Source: Zanthoxylum bungeanum (lineage: Eukaryota > Streptophyta > Magnoliopsida > Sapindales > Rutaceae). Taken from it: 64,000 nt of DNA. The position numbers were made by a program, and so were the translations under genes. Below the pieces are notes generated by a model that was not told where the DNA came from, searched no databases, and saw nothing but the letters and a program-made list of their open reading frames with translations. Shown here in pieces: positions 1 to 10,968 of this stretch. Where the stretch lies: the NCBI GenBank assembly GCA_019454045.1, contig SKCR01032769.1, forward strand, positions 620,001 through 684,000, in the 5' to 3' direction. Every line of letters begins with the position of its first letter. Positions within the stretch are counted from its first letter, which is position 1.

Positions 1-1346
1 AACCAGAATTATTTTTAGAAGATGCGATGCCTAACCAAGAGTCTGAATTTTTGTTTTACATTTCGTTTAAGGAATAGAAATGTTCTAAGGGGGTAATCCA
101 ATTTGGTTAAGGAATTTAATGTGATTTCGAACCATATTTTATAACTCATGATTCTAATCCAGTGTATTTTATATAGATACTCATCAGGAGCCGCGTTCGC
201 CCCCAGCGATGTGAAGGGAACTTAGCTGGACTTCAAATATATGAGTTGATGTTTTTTTCTTTCAAGTTGATTTGTGTACATTTGTTATTATTTCAGACTT
301 ATTTTCAAAGTTTTAGGACGTTAGCCTTATTTAATTATCAGTTACGTATTAAGTGAGATTTGATTTGAAAGTTTTAAAGGTTAACAATAATATTTTTCAT
401 ATTTTTTTAGACATGGGGGAAAATCCACCTCAGCTCTTAGTTATGGAATTGACGGACATACAGATCGTGTGCACACGTAGTTCAAGGCTAGGGGGACGGC
501 GATACATAACGCCCATAGACCCTAGTTTCACAGCTTGGAGGGTAGCATAGATCCGCACCCCCAGTTCTAGTTCAGTGGCTTGGGGGATGGCGATACGTAA
601 TGCCCCAATACCACCAGTTTCAGGGACAAGAGTGGTATTCTTTGGGGGACGGCGATACGTAACGCCCCAAAGTCATGGATTTGCACTTATGGCTCCAATT
701 AGGCGTATGGGGCGGGTGATACGTAACACCCTAATGCGTCAAGTTTTTCTACAGCACCAGAGATATTTTTCTTAGAAAGATTTCAAAAAAAAAAGGATTT
801 CCCAGTTAAAGAGAAAAAGAACCAGTTGTCAAGGAAAGTTTTTAGAAATGCTTTAAGTATAAATGATTTCATTTAATGTTCTGATTCAGTTTCTTGTTTT
901 GTAGCTCCGCTCACTGAGATCCTTTGAACTCACCCCTCTACTTCCCAGTTCTTTTGCAGGATTCTTCTTTTGGTGAGCCATGTGCCATTTTTGGAGACCT
1001 AGTTCGAGGACAAGTGTTACACTACAGTCACTAGTTGTCGGGTCCATCATTCCATAGTTATGTTCATATAGAGTGTAGTCTTCTGAGATGTCATTTTGTT
1101 GTATCATTGACATGAGTTGGATGTTGTATACACATTGTAATTACTCTTAGTCATGTATATATGCATGTATTTGTTTCATAACCTTGCATTCAAGTTTATT
1201 TGAGTATTCAAGTTTGCATGTGTAATTCAGTGAACATTGCATAGCATTAAGATAGAAAGCAAGTGTTCTAGTACATGTGTTAGAGGCTTAGGCGACAGTG
1301 AGGATCTGTTGCTTGCCGGTAATGTTCCCGTATCGGGGATGTTACA
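1..1346 (+). repeat. 3' part of a Gypsy-type LTR (solo or 3' LTR)
   Basis: The block shares the order of motifs with the long LTRs at 32640-35370 and 47699-49711. These are a line with CATGGGGGAAAA and CCACCTCAG, the phrase TTGACGGACAT, GTGTGCACACG, several GGGGGACGGCGATACGTAACGCCCCA-like boxes, and a final GGGGATGTTACA ending at 1346. It is clearly diverged from those LTRs, so it is a related but separate copy or subfamily. No primer binding site follows position 1346, so it is a 3' or solo LTR on the + strand. The 5' end lies outside the window. Confidence 0.6.
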
Positions 1347-1795
1347 GCAGGTCATTGAATTTGGAGATCCTAGGTATTTAAATTTCTTATTTTATTTATT
1401 TATTGTGTGTTATGGCTATTCATATGGCTATGTTCTTATTTCTTCTTCTTTCTTTCTTAGTCTTTTGTAAAAGTTTTTCCCGAGGGCCACTTTCATTATG
1501 AATAAAATGAAAAAAAACCAACTTATGGTTAATTTGTGTAAAAAAACAAAAATCATACAGAAGCTAATAATATGGCTAATACTATGCAAATGCCATGGTT
1601 AATAGACACTTTTCCAAAAACAATTCATGAAATCCTGCAAGTTTGGCACCCGTTACATAGCATATCAGGAAGCTAAACTTTTGACACTTGCTATCTATTA
1701 CATCAAGAAGTTCTCCTAAATCAGTTCCATCAAGACAAGGAAACATGTTCCTAATGAAATCATATGTCCTAAAAATTGGAAAAACATGATAAGCC
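1347..1795. other. Intergenic stretch, nothing recognised
   Basis: AT-rich sequence between the LTR tail and the retroelement remnant. Short open frames exist on the minus strand (1582-1797), but I see no domain, start context or paralogous copy that would support a gene. Confidence 0.4.
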
Positions 1796-2152
1796 ATGGC
1801 ATCTTATAATGCAATCAATGAATATTTTTTGGAGGAAGTTGAAGGTACCAGTGGAGATAATGTGATAGCAGCAAGAATTGAGATGCCACTACTAGTAAAG
1901 ACAATAACTGAAGCACCTCTTGTACAAAGAGAAAAATTAAGGATTTGGACACATAATTATTTAGGCCAATTTCTTTTCTTTTCAGGAACAATGTTCTTAT
2001 TAGGATCTGAAAAAACAACCTTTGGGAATATACTGCTTGGATTTTCTAATGAGCTTAGCATTCTTAGGAGCAATAGAAGACTAAGCGATTTAGAGAATAT
2101 GCATAAATGCATGTTAATTGACCTCTTGACCAAATACATATGGGGCAATTAA
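1796..2152 (+). pseudogene. Unrecognised 118-codon ORF, probably 3' internal end of a retroelement
   Basis: An open frame of 118 codons that I cannot assign to a family. It has a hydrophobic stretch around residues 55-70 (LGQFLFFSGTMFLLG) and a charged C-terminal part. Its last two thirds (about 1893-2148) recur at 16146-16400, where they are followed by TGGGGGCAT and then a TGTTTACACC LTR start. That arrangement looks like the 3' end of a retroelement internal region, then a polypurine tract, then the LTR. In the present copy the first bases of the LTR are missing. A host exon carried along with the repeat is the alternative. No function is proposed. Confidence 0.35.
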
Positions 2153-2689
2153 CAATAAAATTCAGCCCAAGCCCATATGAGTAAAAGATAAGCATGTTCA
2201 CAAAGTCGTTTTTTTTTTTTCAAATCAAACATGTGGTAGATTTTCTCCATCATGCGCCATTTTCTCCAACTAGAGGAAGTGGAAAGACGTGCGTGACAAT
2301 AAAAAGAGGGAACAATTACTTGCAGGAGAGATAGTGTGAGGGAACAGTTGCATAGGGGAGTATAACTATGGGGATCGGTAATTGGAAAAGGGAACACAAC
2401 TCAAATTCAATTTAATAGCCAATAGTTTAGATCTCTTAGGATTCTAATTCTCTATTTACAATAATTTTAGTCTTTTCGTAATTCCAATTTTCCCTTTGTA
2501 ATTAAAATTCTAATACTCCAAGCATCATTTTACAATTCGAATTGCAGTAAATCATTCTTTATTTATTTTTCAGCATCTAAATTTTAGTTGTTTATCCCTT
2601 TCGGACTTTTAGCAATCATTTGTTTAAGAAATCTGGGACCGTCAATTTTAATTTTGAAGACTTACTCATTGACACGCCCGCACATGACA
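2146..2689 (+). repeat. Truncated copy of the TGTTTACACC LTR-like repeat
   Basis: Matches the repeat copies at 8997-9583 and 16406-16932, but lacks the first ~35 bp; the break lies at a short CAATT-like homology. It runs through CTCCAACTAGAGGAAGTGGA, the GGGATCGGTAATTG box and the TTAGTCTTTTCG box, and ends at GACACGCCCGCACATGACA. The TG..CA ends of complete copies and the upstream polypurine run suggest an LTR of about 530-590 bp. Confidence 0.6.
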
Positions 2690-2828
2690 ATTTGTGAAGC
2701 CAATAATATTGTTACAATAGAGCCTAACGTATATTATTGTTAAAGACAAATCTCAACACAATACTCTCTATATATGTGAATTTGCTAATTTTATTGCTAT
2801 TATCCTTCCATATTGCGGACTCTGTATT
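2690..2828 (+). repeat. Upstream flank of an LTP unit, cut by Copia-1
   Basis: Near-identical to 9584-9725, which lies upstream of the complete LTP gene at 10049. Homology stops exactly where Copia-1 begins, at 2829 after GCGGACTCTGTATT. Copia-1 therefore inserted into another copy of the LTP unit. The rest of that unit is not found beyond the other end of Copia-1. Confidence 0.7.
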
Positions 2829-3155
2829 TGTTGTGTTTAAACACACAATAATAGAGGATAATTTGAGAGAAAACTCTTCTTTTATATACCCACAAAAGAA
2901 TTACAAAGCTTCCAATACAAGCTTTACAAAAAACTCTCACCAATCACTCTCACTACACTTTCACACATTTAGGGATGCTTATCAATGGACTCAATGGCTC
3001 ATTTTATAATGCCAAAGACGTGTGCTACTGTAGCACACGTCTTGGCAGTTGGCAGCAAGTTGGCATGATGTGCCATCAACTTTCGGCGCCCATCTTCATC
3101 AACTTTCGGCTGGCTTTGGAAGCTTACTGCATGGTGCATGCAGCTGGCATCAACA
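2829..3155 (-). repeat. 3' LTR of Copia-1
   Basis: A 327-bp LTR with TGTTG..CAACA ends, related to but diverged from the 337/339-bp LTRs of Copia-2. It contains a strong hairpin, with arms near 3011-3045 around GACGTGTGCTAC, at the position where Copia-2 has an imperfect version. Confidence 0.85.
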
Positions 3156-3169
3156 AATCTCCCCCTCGG
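3156..3169 (-). other. Polypurine tract of Copia-1
   Basis: AATCTCCCCCTCGG on the + strand is a purine run (CCGAGGGGGAGATT) on the minus strand. It lies directly upstream of the 3' LTR and is the priming site for plus-strand DNA. The same tract is at 52509-52522 in Copia-2. Confidence 0.8.
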
Positions 3170-3316
3170 TGAAGATTTCCCAAAATCTGAGCCGACCATC
3201 AATCATCCAAATTCGGATCTTCCAAAGGATCCTCCCTTGGCTGCATCTGTATGACTGCCTACGTACCCTGAGTTGGGATCAAGCCAATCGTAGTTCTCTG
3301 AATCTCCCCACTCTGA

Positions 3317-6300
3317 CTATGTGGAGAGTTTTGTCATCCCGGCTATGGCACGACAGATTTCAAGCTTCTCCTTCGGTAAAACCTTCGTGAACATATCGGC
3401 ACCGTTGTCGTCGGTGTGAATTTTCCTGAGTTCTAACAGCCTTGAGCTCAGGACGTCTCGTATCCAATGATACCTCACATCGATATGTTTTGACCTCGAA
3501 TGAAATGTCGAATTCTTACCGAGATAGATAGCACTCTGACTATCGCAGTACAAAATGTACTTCTCCTGCTTGAAACCCAATTCCTGGACAAATGTCTTCA
3601 TCCACAACAATTCCTTGCAAGCTTCTGTAACTGCAATGAATTCTGCCTCTGTTGTAGAAAGTGCAACACACCTCTGCAACCTTGACTGCCATGCCACAGC
3701 TCCTCCTGAGAGAGTAATCAGATACCCCGAAGTTGACTTTCGGGTATCCACATCTCCAGCCATATCTGAATCGGTGTAGCCTATCAACACTGGTTCGCTG
3801 CTTCCAAAACATAGCCTCATTTTGGATGTGCCTCGAAGATACCGCATGATCCATTTGATCGCATTCCAGTGTTCCCGTCCTGGGTTTGATAAAACCGGCT
3901 GACCAATCCAACTGCGTGTGCTAAGTCTGGCCTCGTGCACACCATGGCATAATAAGACTTCCCACTGCTGAGGTGTATGGAACCTGTTTCATTTCCTCCT
4001 TCTCTGACTCAGTAGAGGGACTCTGTCTCGTACTCAATCTAAAGTGGGTAGCAAGAGGAGTGCTAACCGCTTTAGCCTTGTCCATCTGGAATCTTTGAAG
4101 TACCTTCTCGATGTACTCCTCCTGTGACAAGTATAACCTCCTGGCTTTCCGATCACGACCGATCCTGATGCCAAGAATCTGCTTAGCTGGCCCCAAGTCT
4201 TTCATCTCAAAAGACTTACTCAGTTGCTGCTTCAAATTATCAATCCTCGATTGATTCCTGCCAACTATCAACATATCATCTACATATAACAGTAAGATGA
4301 TAAAATCATCGTCAGAAAACTTCTGAACGAAAACACAATGGTCTGAAGTAGTCTTCTTGTATCCCTGCTCCCCCATAACTGACTCAAACTTCACGTACCA
4401 CTGTCTCGGTGCCTGTTTCAAACCGTATAGGCTTTTCCTGAGTCTGCACACATAGTCCTCTTTCCCGCTGACTCTGAAGCCTTCTGGTTGCTCCATGTAG
4501 ATTTCTTCTTCCAGATCTCCGTGAAGAAATGCGGTCTTGACATCCATCTGCTCAACTTCCAGGTCGAGGCTTGCTGCTAAGCTGAGTACTACTCTGATGG
4601 ATGACATCTTCACAACTGGAGAGAAGATTTCATCGAAGTCAATGCCTTTCCTCTGATTGAATCCCTTGACAACTAGTCTGGCTTTGTACCGGGGTTGTGA
4701 AGTATGCTCCTGTTGCTTCACCCTGTACACCCATTTATTCTTCAAAGCCCGCTTGCCTCTTGGCAATTTCACCAACTCAAAAGTGTGATTGTCATGCAAA
4801 GATTTCATCTCATCTTGCATGGCTTCCTCCCACTTTTCTCTGTCTTCTGTTTCCACAGCCTCCTGATAGCTCTCGGGTTCTCCCCCGTCAGTAAGCAGCA
4901 CATACTCATATGCAGAGTATTTGGTTGAAGGTCGCTTGTCTCTGTCAGACCTTCTCTGTGGAACTGTTGGTGGAACTTCTGGTACTGGTGGTTGATCATG
5001 ATCATCATCTCTGGGAGCTTCATCACCTGTACCCTCATGTCTGGGAACCTCATCTTCAACTCGTACTGGCACCGGTGTATGAGGTTCTGGATTCATATTT
5101 CTGTATTGCTGGGGCATTGTCTTCAATTCCTTTCTGATATCTTCTATGGTCTGGTCTTCAACAAAGACAACATCTCGGCTTCTGACAATCTTCTTCTCCA
5201 CAGGATCATACAGTTTGTAGCCGAAATCATCCTGACCATAGCCAATAAAGACACAATGTCGCGTCTTTGCATCAAGTTTGGATCTCTCGTCCTTTGGGAT
5301 GTGTACATAAGCTTTGCACCCAAAGACATGCAAGTGTTCATAAGACACTTCTTTACCTGTCCAAGCTTGGTTAGGAACATTACCTTTCAGTGCGACCGCT
5401 GGGGACATGTTCAAAACATGTACTGCTGTGATGAGTGCCTCCCCCCAAAATGTCTTCGGCAGCTTGGCTTGTGACAGCAAGCTTTTGATCCTCTCGCACA
5501 AGGTTCTGTTCATCCTCTCAGCTAGGCCATTCAGCTGAGGTGTCTTCGGAGGTGTCGTTTGATGTCTGATTCCTTGCGTCTTGCAGTACTGATCAAACGG
5601 ACCTCTGTATTCTCCACCATTGTCTGTTCTGATGCACTTCAGTTTCTTGCCGGTTTCTCTCTCCACCAAAGCATGAAACTCCTTGAACACTCCAACACTT
5701 GATCTTTTCTCTTCAAGGTGTATGCCCAGATCCTCCTTGAATGATCATCAATAAATGTCACAAAATACAGTGACCCACCAAGTGTTCGTGTCTGCATCGG
5801 ACCGCATACATCTGAATGTATGAGATCTAGTACCTCCGGTTTCCGTTGAGGCGGGGAGCTCTGGAAGGATACTCTGTTCTGCTTTCCAGCCATGCAGTGT
5901 TCACACTTCCGTAAGTGTGAGTTCTTCAATTCGGAAAGAACATTCTGCCTGCGTAGTATCTCCATCCCTGTTTGGCTCATGTGACCGAGCTTTTTATGCC
6001 ATAACTCGGCTGCCTCATTACTGTTAACTGTATTATGCTACTATTGGAAAGCTTAGCATGCATCAAATACAGAGTTGAATCTTTCTTACCTCGTGCCACG
6101 ACCATTGACCCTTTAGTGAGCTTCTAGCATCCATCACTAAAGGTGCTACAGAAACCTTCATCATCCAGCTTGCCTGTTGAGATCAGGTTTAACCGGATAT
6201 CTGGGATGTGCTTGACTCCCTTCAACACTAGCCTTGTCCCGTTCTCTGTTTCAAGGCATATGTCTCCAATACCGACGGCTTTGGACTGTCCGTCATTCCC

Positions 6301-6438
6301 CATCCTTACAGCACCGTAGTCCCCTGGTGTGTAAGATGAAAAGAAGTCTCTGCGAGATGTGGCGTGTATGGATGCGCCACTATCTATCACCCAACTGGTC
6401 TCGTGGCTGGCAAGATTCACAACATTTTCTTCATACAT
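3317..6438 (-). pseudogene. Copia-1 pol: protease, integrase, RT, RNase H (broken)
   Basis: Read 6438 to 3317 on the minus strand. The aspartic protease motif VIDSGAS is near 6390. Next come the GAG-pre-integrase HHCC zinc motif (CEHCMAG), the integrase core (HSDVCGPM, TFIDDHSR, DNGGEY), RT (AFLHGDLEEEIYM, YGLKQAPRQW, YVDD) and Copia RNase H (YTDSDMAGD, STTEAEF, LYCDSQSAIYLGKN). The longest intact piece, 5690-3921, covers integrase to RT in 589 codons. Breaks against Copia-2 include a Trp-to-stop at about 6124, frameshifts near 6036, and a shift near 3945 that separates RNase H. It cannot make a full polyprotein. Confidence 0.9.
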
Positions 6439-6439
6439 T

Positions 6440-7277
6440 ATGCAGAAGTCTTTGGAGGTTTTCTCTTGGTGGTTGTAGCAACTCTTTCTTGATTAGAGTC
6501 ACCATCTCTCCTGGACTGCTCGTTCTTCAGTTTGTAGCAATCCCGCTTCATATGGCCTTTCTTCTTACAGTGATAGCACTCAATATCCCTCGTTCTTGAT
6601 TTCCCTTGGTTCTTGTCTGATCTCCCTGGGCCTCGGCTTTTACTCCTCCCCCTTCAGGTGTTCTTCTCTGTCACTAGAGCTTCTGAGGTTGAGGCTGATG
6701 CTGACTCCTGCATTCTCGTCCTCTTTTCTTCCTCGAAGATCCTGGTCTTTGCCATCTCCATAGTGACTTTCCCATCTGCGGCTGAATTGATCACCGTAGA
6801 TCTGAACGTTTCCCAAGATTCTGGTAACGTATTAAGGAGAATTAAGCCATTTACCTCATCTCCGAAGTCTATGCCCAATCCAGACAATTCCTTCATGGTC
6901 CGAGGAAATCGTTGATATGGTCCGCCACAGCTGTACCCTCCTGGTATTTCAAACCCATCATCTTCTTGATGTAGTACAGCTTGTTGTTTCCAGTCTTTGC
7001 TCGAAAAAGCTCCTCCAGCTTTCTCCATAAAACACGTGCATTTGTTTTCTTCACTGACATGGTTCACGATACTGTCGTCGATCCACTGACGAATAGTACT
7101 GCATGTTTTCTGGTGAAGATTAGCCCACTTTCCATCGGTCATTCCTTCTGGTTTCTCCTCCAGAAATACCGATCCATCATAGTCCTTCACATACAGAAGG
7201 TCTTTCATCATTCCTCTCCATGTGAAATAGTTTGTACTGGTTAACAAAATCATTTTTCCGTTGCTCCCCTCCATCAT
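6440..7277 (-). pseudogene. Copia-1 gag (broken)
   Basis: Starts at ATG 7277 (MMEGSNGKMI) as in Copia-2. It contains the UBN2-type gag core (TSTNYFTWRGMMKDLLYV, then a stretch rich in acidic residues) and a CCHC zinc knuckle (CYHCKKKGHMKRDC) near 6570-6530 for nucleic-acid binding. Frameshifts near 7050, 6900 and 6655, relative to Copia-2, break the frame before the knuckle. Gag would form the cytoplasmic virus-like particle; this copy cannot make an intact one. Confidence 0.85.
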
Positions 7278-7296
7278 AAAAATTCTAAGCAGAAAT

Positions 7297-7422
7297 TCTA
7301 CATGATGAATGAGCTGGCTTGTACGGGTCGATCTGCACTCAGAGACCCACTATATATGTGAAACGTCACGTGCATAACTCATATGACCTTTATTATCATG
7401 CTAGAACGTACGGGGTGTTACG
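7297..7422 (-). repeat. 5' end of a minus-strand Gypsy-type LTR, fragment
   Basis: Matches 63601-63726 nearly base for base, including the boundary to the next repeat (ACACCAAAATTTAATTC). On the minus strand it begins with CGTAACACCCCGTACG, close to the TGTAACACC start of chromovirus-type LTRs. Only the first ~126 bp remain here; Copia-1 sequence replaces the rest. Confidence 0.6.
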
Positions 7423-8023
7423 ACACCAAAATTTAATTCAAGTTCAACCCAATTAATAATAAAATTCATCCCAAGCTTAGGGGAGTCAAAGATAAGCATT
7501 ATCCATGAAGTCGGTTTCTTCAAAAATCAATCATGTGCTAGAGATTTCCTCCATCATGCATTATTTTCCTCCAACTAGAGCAAGTGGAGAGACGTGACAG
7601 TAAGGAGGAGACAATTACCTGTAAGAGAGATAGTGGGAGGGAATAGTCTTGTAGGAGTAAAAATATAGGGATCGGTAATTGAAAAAGGGAACACACAACT
7701 CAATCCAACAACAACTCAAATTTAATGTATTAGCCAGTAGTTTAGATATTTTAGGATTCTAATTCTTTATTTCCAGTAATTTTAGTCTTTTAGTGATTCT
7801 AATTTTCCTTTTGTAATAAAAAATTCCAGTACTCTAAGCACTCTTTTACAATTCTAATTACAGCAGAATCATATTTTTATTTTAGTTTTCAGCATCTTAT
7901 TTTTAATCTAATTGCTCATCCTTTTGGTTTTTAGAAGACTTTTAACAATCATTTGTTTTATAAGTCAGTCACCATCAATTTCAATTTTGAGGACCCGCTC
8001 GTCTAACACACCCACACACGACA
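7423..8023 (+). repeat. Copy of the TGTTTACACC LTR-like repeat, diverged
   Basis: Same motif order as 8997-9583 but more diverged, and ending at CACACGACA. Just downstream (8041-8070) is TTTTTGACACGCCCGGTGGGAACC, a phrase typical of the zone right after a 5' LTR. This copy may therefore keep the start of the internal region. The first bases are replaced by the minus-strand LTR end at 7297-7422. Confidence 0.55.
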
Positions 8024-8075
8024 TTTTTTTTTGCTTGCAACAGTATTTTTGACACGCCCGGTGGGAACCATTAGT

Positions 8076-8938
8076 CAATGTTCTAAAAATATTAGGCGCT
8101 AGTCAAATGGTAGGGGAACGCCTAGCGCCTAGACCTTCTAGATGATGCCTAGACGAACGGGCTAGGAGGCGCTAGACGGTTTCATTTTATAATTTTTTAA
8201 CCAATTTTATAATTATATAATAGTTGTTGAAAGAGTAAATGGTTCAACATCAAAGTTTTTGCTATTCTTATTATAATTAAGTTTTAATTATTCTTGTTAT
8301 AAATAATGGTTGACAATTTGACTAATTAGACTTGTAACCTAAAAAAATTAGAAAAAAAAATTTAGGCCATGGCCTATTTTTTTTCAATTTCATAAATGAG
8401 TTTACTAACATAACATTTTGTTATATTATTGAAGGGTTGATAAAAAAATTTGGGCCTGGTCCATCAATATATCACAAGTTGGAGAAACCCTAATTTGTTG
8501 TCTTCTTCAATAGGGTTGGGCTAATATCCTTTCACTCTAATCTCCTTTATCTCATTTTAAGGATTGAGATTTAACCAAGATAAATCTAATGGCCATTATC
8601 ATGACAACACATTAATGAATTTGATGAGTGGCTTCTGTGTTGTCAAGATAATGACCATTGGATTTATCTTGGCTAAATCATAACCCTTAAAAGGAGATAA
8701 AGGAGATAGAATAAAAGGATGATAGTCATTCCCTCTTCAATATGAGCAGTCGCCACTGTGTCTCCCTCTTTCAATCTCTTCATCTCTTATTTGTCTTCTC
8801 TCTCAGTTTCATCGTCATCAATTCGTCAAGGTCATTTTACCAATTTTCTTCACCGTTTAGGGTAGACAAGACAGAACACCACCGTCTAACGTCTCGGCAC
8901 CGCCTAGACGGCCGCCTCAATCAATTTTTAGAACACTG
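8076..8938. mobile_element. hAT-like non-autonomous DNA element
   Basis: About 863 bp with matching ends. The left end is CAATGTTCTAAAAAT and the right end, reverse complemented, is CAGTGTTCTAAAAAT. Subterminal GC-rich boxes (GGCGCTAG, CGCCTAGACGG) lie at both sides in an otherwise AT-rich block. No transposase is seen. I could not find a clean target duplication, so the superfamily is an inference from the end sequence and box style. Confidence 0.5.
8521..8725. mobile_element. Foldback MITE inside the hAT-like element
   Basis: The two arms are long imperfect inverted repeats of about 90 bp. CTTTATCTC, CCAAGATAAATC, AATGG and GACAACAC on the left mirror GTGTTGTC, CCATTGGATTTATC and GGAGATAAAGGAGATAG on the right, with a loop near 8605-8640. 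It has no coding capacity. It is a hairpin-forming, small-RNA-prone insertion nested in 8076-8938. Confidence 0.65.
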
Positions 8939-8996
8939 AAAATGCAGCCAAAGAATAATAAATAATGACCTCTTGAATAAATACATAGTGGGGTAT

Positions 8997-9583
8997 TGTT
9001 TACACCTAAATTTAATTCAAGCTCAACCCAATTAATAACAAAATTCACCCCAAGCCCATAGGAGTCAAAGATAAGCATATTCACAAAGTCAGTTTTTTTT
9101 CAAAAATCAAAAGTGTGCTAGATTTCCTCCATCATGCCCCATTTTTCTCCAACTAGAGGAAGTGGAGAGACGTGACAATCAAAAAGAGGGAACAATTACT
9201 TGCAGGAGAGATAGTGGGAGGGAACAGTTGCATGGAGGAGTATAAATATGGGGATCGGTAATTGGAAAAGGGAACACAATTCAATCCCACAACTCAAATT
9301 CAATGTATTAGCCAATAGTTTAGATCTCTTAGGATTCTAATTCTCTATTTACAATAATTTTAGTCTTTTCGTAATTCCAATTTTCCCTTTGTAATTAAAA
9401 TTCTAATACTCCAAGCATCATTTTACAATTCGAATTGCAGTAAATCATTCTTTATTTATTTTTCAGCATCTAAATTTTAGTTGTTTATCCCTTTCGGACT
9501 TTTAGCAATCATTTGTTTAAGAAATCTGAGACCGTCAATTTTAATTTTGAAGACTTACTCATTTGACACGCCCGCACAGGACA
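8997..9583 (+). repeat. Complete TGTTTACACC LTR-like repeat upstream of LTP gene 1
   Basis: 587 bp from TGTTTACACC to CACAGGACA, with TG..CA ends. It lies directly 5' of the LTP upstream flank and is the best complete copy with 16406-16932. Short remnants of the retroelement 3' end (ATGACCTCTTGAATAAATACATA) precede it at 8965-8990, as at 16370-16400. Confidence 0.6.
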
Positions 9584-9964
9584 ATTTGTGAAGCCAATAA
9601 TATTGTTACAATAGAGCATAACGTATATATTGTTAAAGACAAATCTCAACACAATACTCTCTATATATGTGAATTTGCTAATTTTTTTGCTATCCTATTA
9701 TCCTCCATATTGCGGACTCTGTATTCAACAATTTTTTCAGGAATCAATTTTGAAGAGATTATAATAAAGTTGTTTTTGACATGCCATCAGAAATGTCTTT
9801 CTTGGTTTAGACGAGAAATGATCAGAAACAGAAGCAGGAGAGGATTAAATGTAATCCTAAAGCTTATCTATTTCAGGCAGGCAAAAGAAGACAAAATATT
9901 GTAACTTCAGTTCGAATTTTTTATTTTGCCCACAAACTCAATTTCTTTTTAATTATTAGCATGC

Positions 9965-9973
9965 TATATATTA
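9965..9973 (+). promoter_or_regulatory. TATA box of LTP gene 1
   Basis: TATATATTA lies 84 bp upstream of the LTP start codon. The paralogue at 58861 has TATATATA at a comparable distance (93 bp). Position and conservation support it as the core promoter. Confidence 0.6.
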
Positions 9974-10048
9974 CCCTGTTGAAGCTTGCCCTCTACATCA
10001 ATCAAACAGCTCAAAATCCTCAGCTTCTAGGGTTTCATTCTAGCAAAA

Positions 10049-10491
10049 ATGAAGTGCGTTTTTATCTCAATGTTGATAGTGCTAGCTATGGTTCAATTCA
10101 TGGTGAAGCCAGGAGAGGCTGTCAATTGTGGCCAAGTTGACTCAGCTTTGGCCTCTTGCATTCCCTATTTGATGAATGGCGGCAGTCCCGCACCTGCATG
10201 CTGTGATGGGGTTAAAAATCTCAAGGACATTACACCAACCGTTGCCGATAGACGTGCAGCTTGCGACTGTGTTAAGGCAGCAGCTGCTCGCTATCCGAAC
10301 ATCAAAGAAGATGCAGCCTCTTCTCTTCCTACAAAGTGTGGTGTTCAAATGAATATTCCCATCTCTAAGAACACCAACTGTGCCAAGTGAGTTATTCTAG
10401 TAGTTTTTTGTTTTTTCATAAATAAATATATATATTTTTTAATAATCCTAATTAACTTTTGTTTCTTTGGTAATTTTCCAGCGTTAACTAA
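10049..10491 (+). CDS. Type-1 non-specific lipid transfer protein, two exons
   Basis: A secreted lipid-binding protein of the nsLTP1 family, which carries acyl lipids in a hydrophobic tunnel in the cell wall or apoplast. Exon 1 is 10049-10386. The intron 10387-10481 starts GTGAGT and ends TTTTCCAG. Exon 2 (10482-10491) adds Asn-Val-Asn and a stop, giving 115 residues. Residues 1-24 are a signal peptide cut after PGEA, leaving a 91-residue mature protein, the usual nsLTP1 size. All eight cysteines are present at 27, 37, 51, 52, 72, 74, 97 and 111, in the C-C-CC-CXC-C-C order. If the intron is kept, translation stops one codon past the exon. A TATA box lies at 9965 and AATAAA at 10518. It differs from the copy at 58861 at nine of 113 residues, four in the signal peptide. 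Confidence 0.95.
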
Positions 10492-10517
10492 AAAGGAAGC
10501 GAGCAGGAGTGAGAAAT

Positions 10518-10523
10518 AATAAA
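10518..10523 (+). terminator. Polyadenylation signal of LTP gene 1
   Basis: AATAAA 27 bp after the stop codon of exon 2. The same signal is kept in the exon-1-less copy near 17257. Confidence 0.55.
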
Positions 10524-10968
10524 AGCTACATGCTAATAAGGAGCTTTGTGTTTTCCAATGTCCTCAATCATATATATTTAGTTACGTGGTGCTGTTTGAA
10601 ATGAAAGATTTATTGATTGTAATACCAAAAGTATTGAGAATGTTAATGAGATTTGATTGGTAATCAGCTCTCTCTTTCTCTCATATAATTTAGCTATAAA
10701 CTTCCACAATTGAATTTGGATCTGGTATTGAACTGAATTTGTATTGAACATTGGATCAATAATCACGAGATAAGTGAGACCAATATAAGGCCCACATTAG
10801 ATAATTCATGACAGTTGATTCAATGGTCAGTATAAACTCAGCTGAGTATTGAATCCCGAATGTTCAATTAATACTAAATTTGAAATTAACAAATGACAAT
10901 GAAGTGGGAAAATTATTGATTAACACATGATATATAGGTTATGACGTATTCTCAAGATGGATTTAATT

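Larger units (their letters stand above)
2829..7296 (-). mobile_element. Copia-1: Ty1/copia (Tork/TNT1-like) retrotransposon, 5' end lost
   Basis: Minus-strand LTR element with its 3' LTR at 2829-3155, a polypurine tract, and broken gag-pol at 3317-7277. The 5' LTR, primer site and leader are missing. At about 7296 the sequence jumps into a fragment of a different LTR (7297-7422). It is the same family as Copia-2 (52172-57715), to which it aligns almost without gaps through the coding region. TNT1-94-like features are YGLKQAPRQW and LLYVDDMLIVG in RT and WVIDSGASIHATS in the protease. Confidence 0.9.

Noticed and set aside
353..775. Short + strand ORFs at the window start
   Set aside because: They lie in the Gypsy LTR tail and translate repeated GGGGGACGGCGATACG boxes. 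There is no domain or gene context.
4697..5474. Plus-strand ORFs across Copia-1 (and 54054-54701 in Copia-2)
   Set aside because: These are antisense shadows of integrase and RT; all recognisable motifs are on the minus strand.
7297..7310. Possible Helitron 5' end (TCTACATG shared by 7297 and 63601)
   Set aside because: The preceding bases are not the expected A, there is no CTRR end, and the shared start only marks where Copia-1 sequence begins at the first locus.
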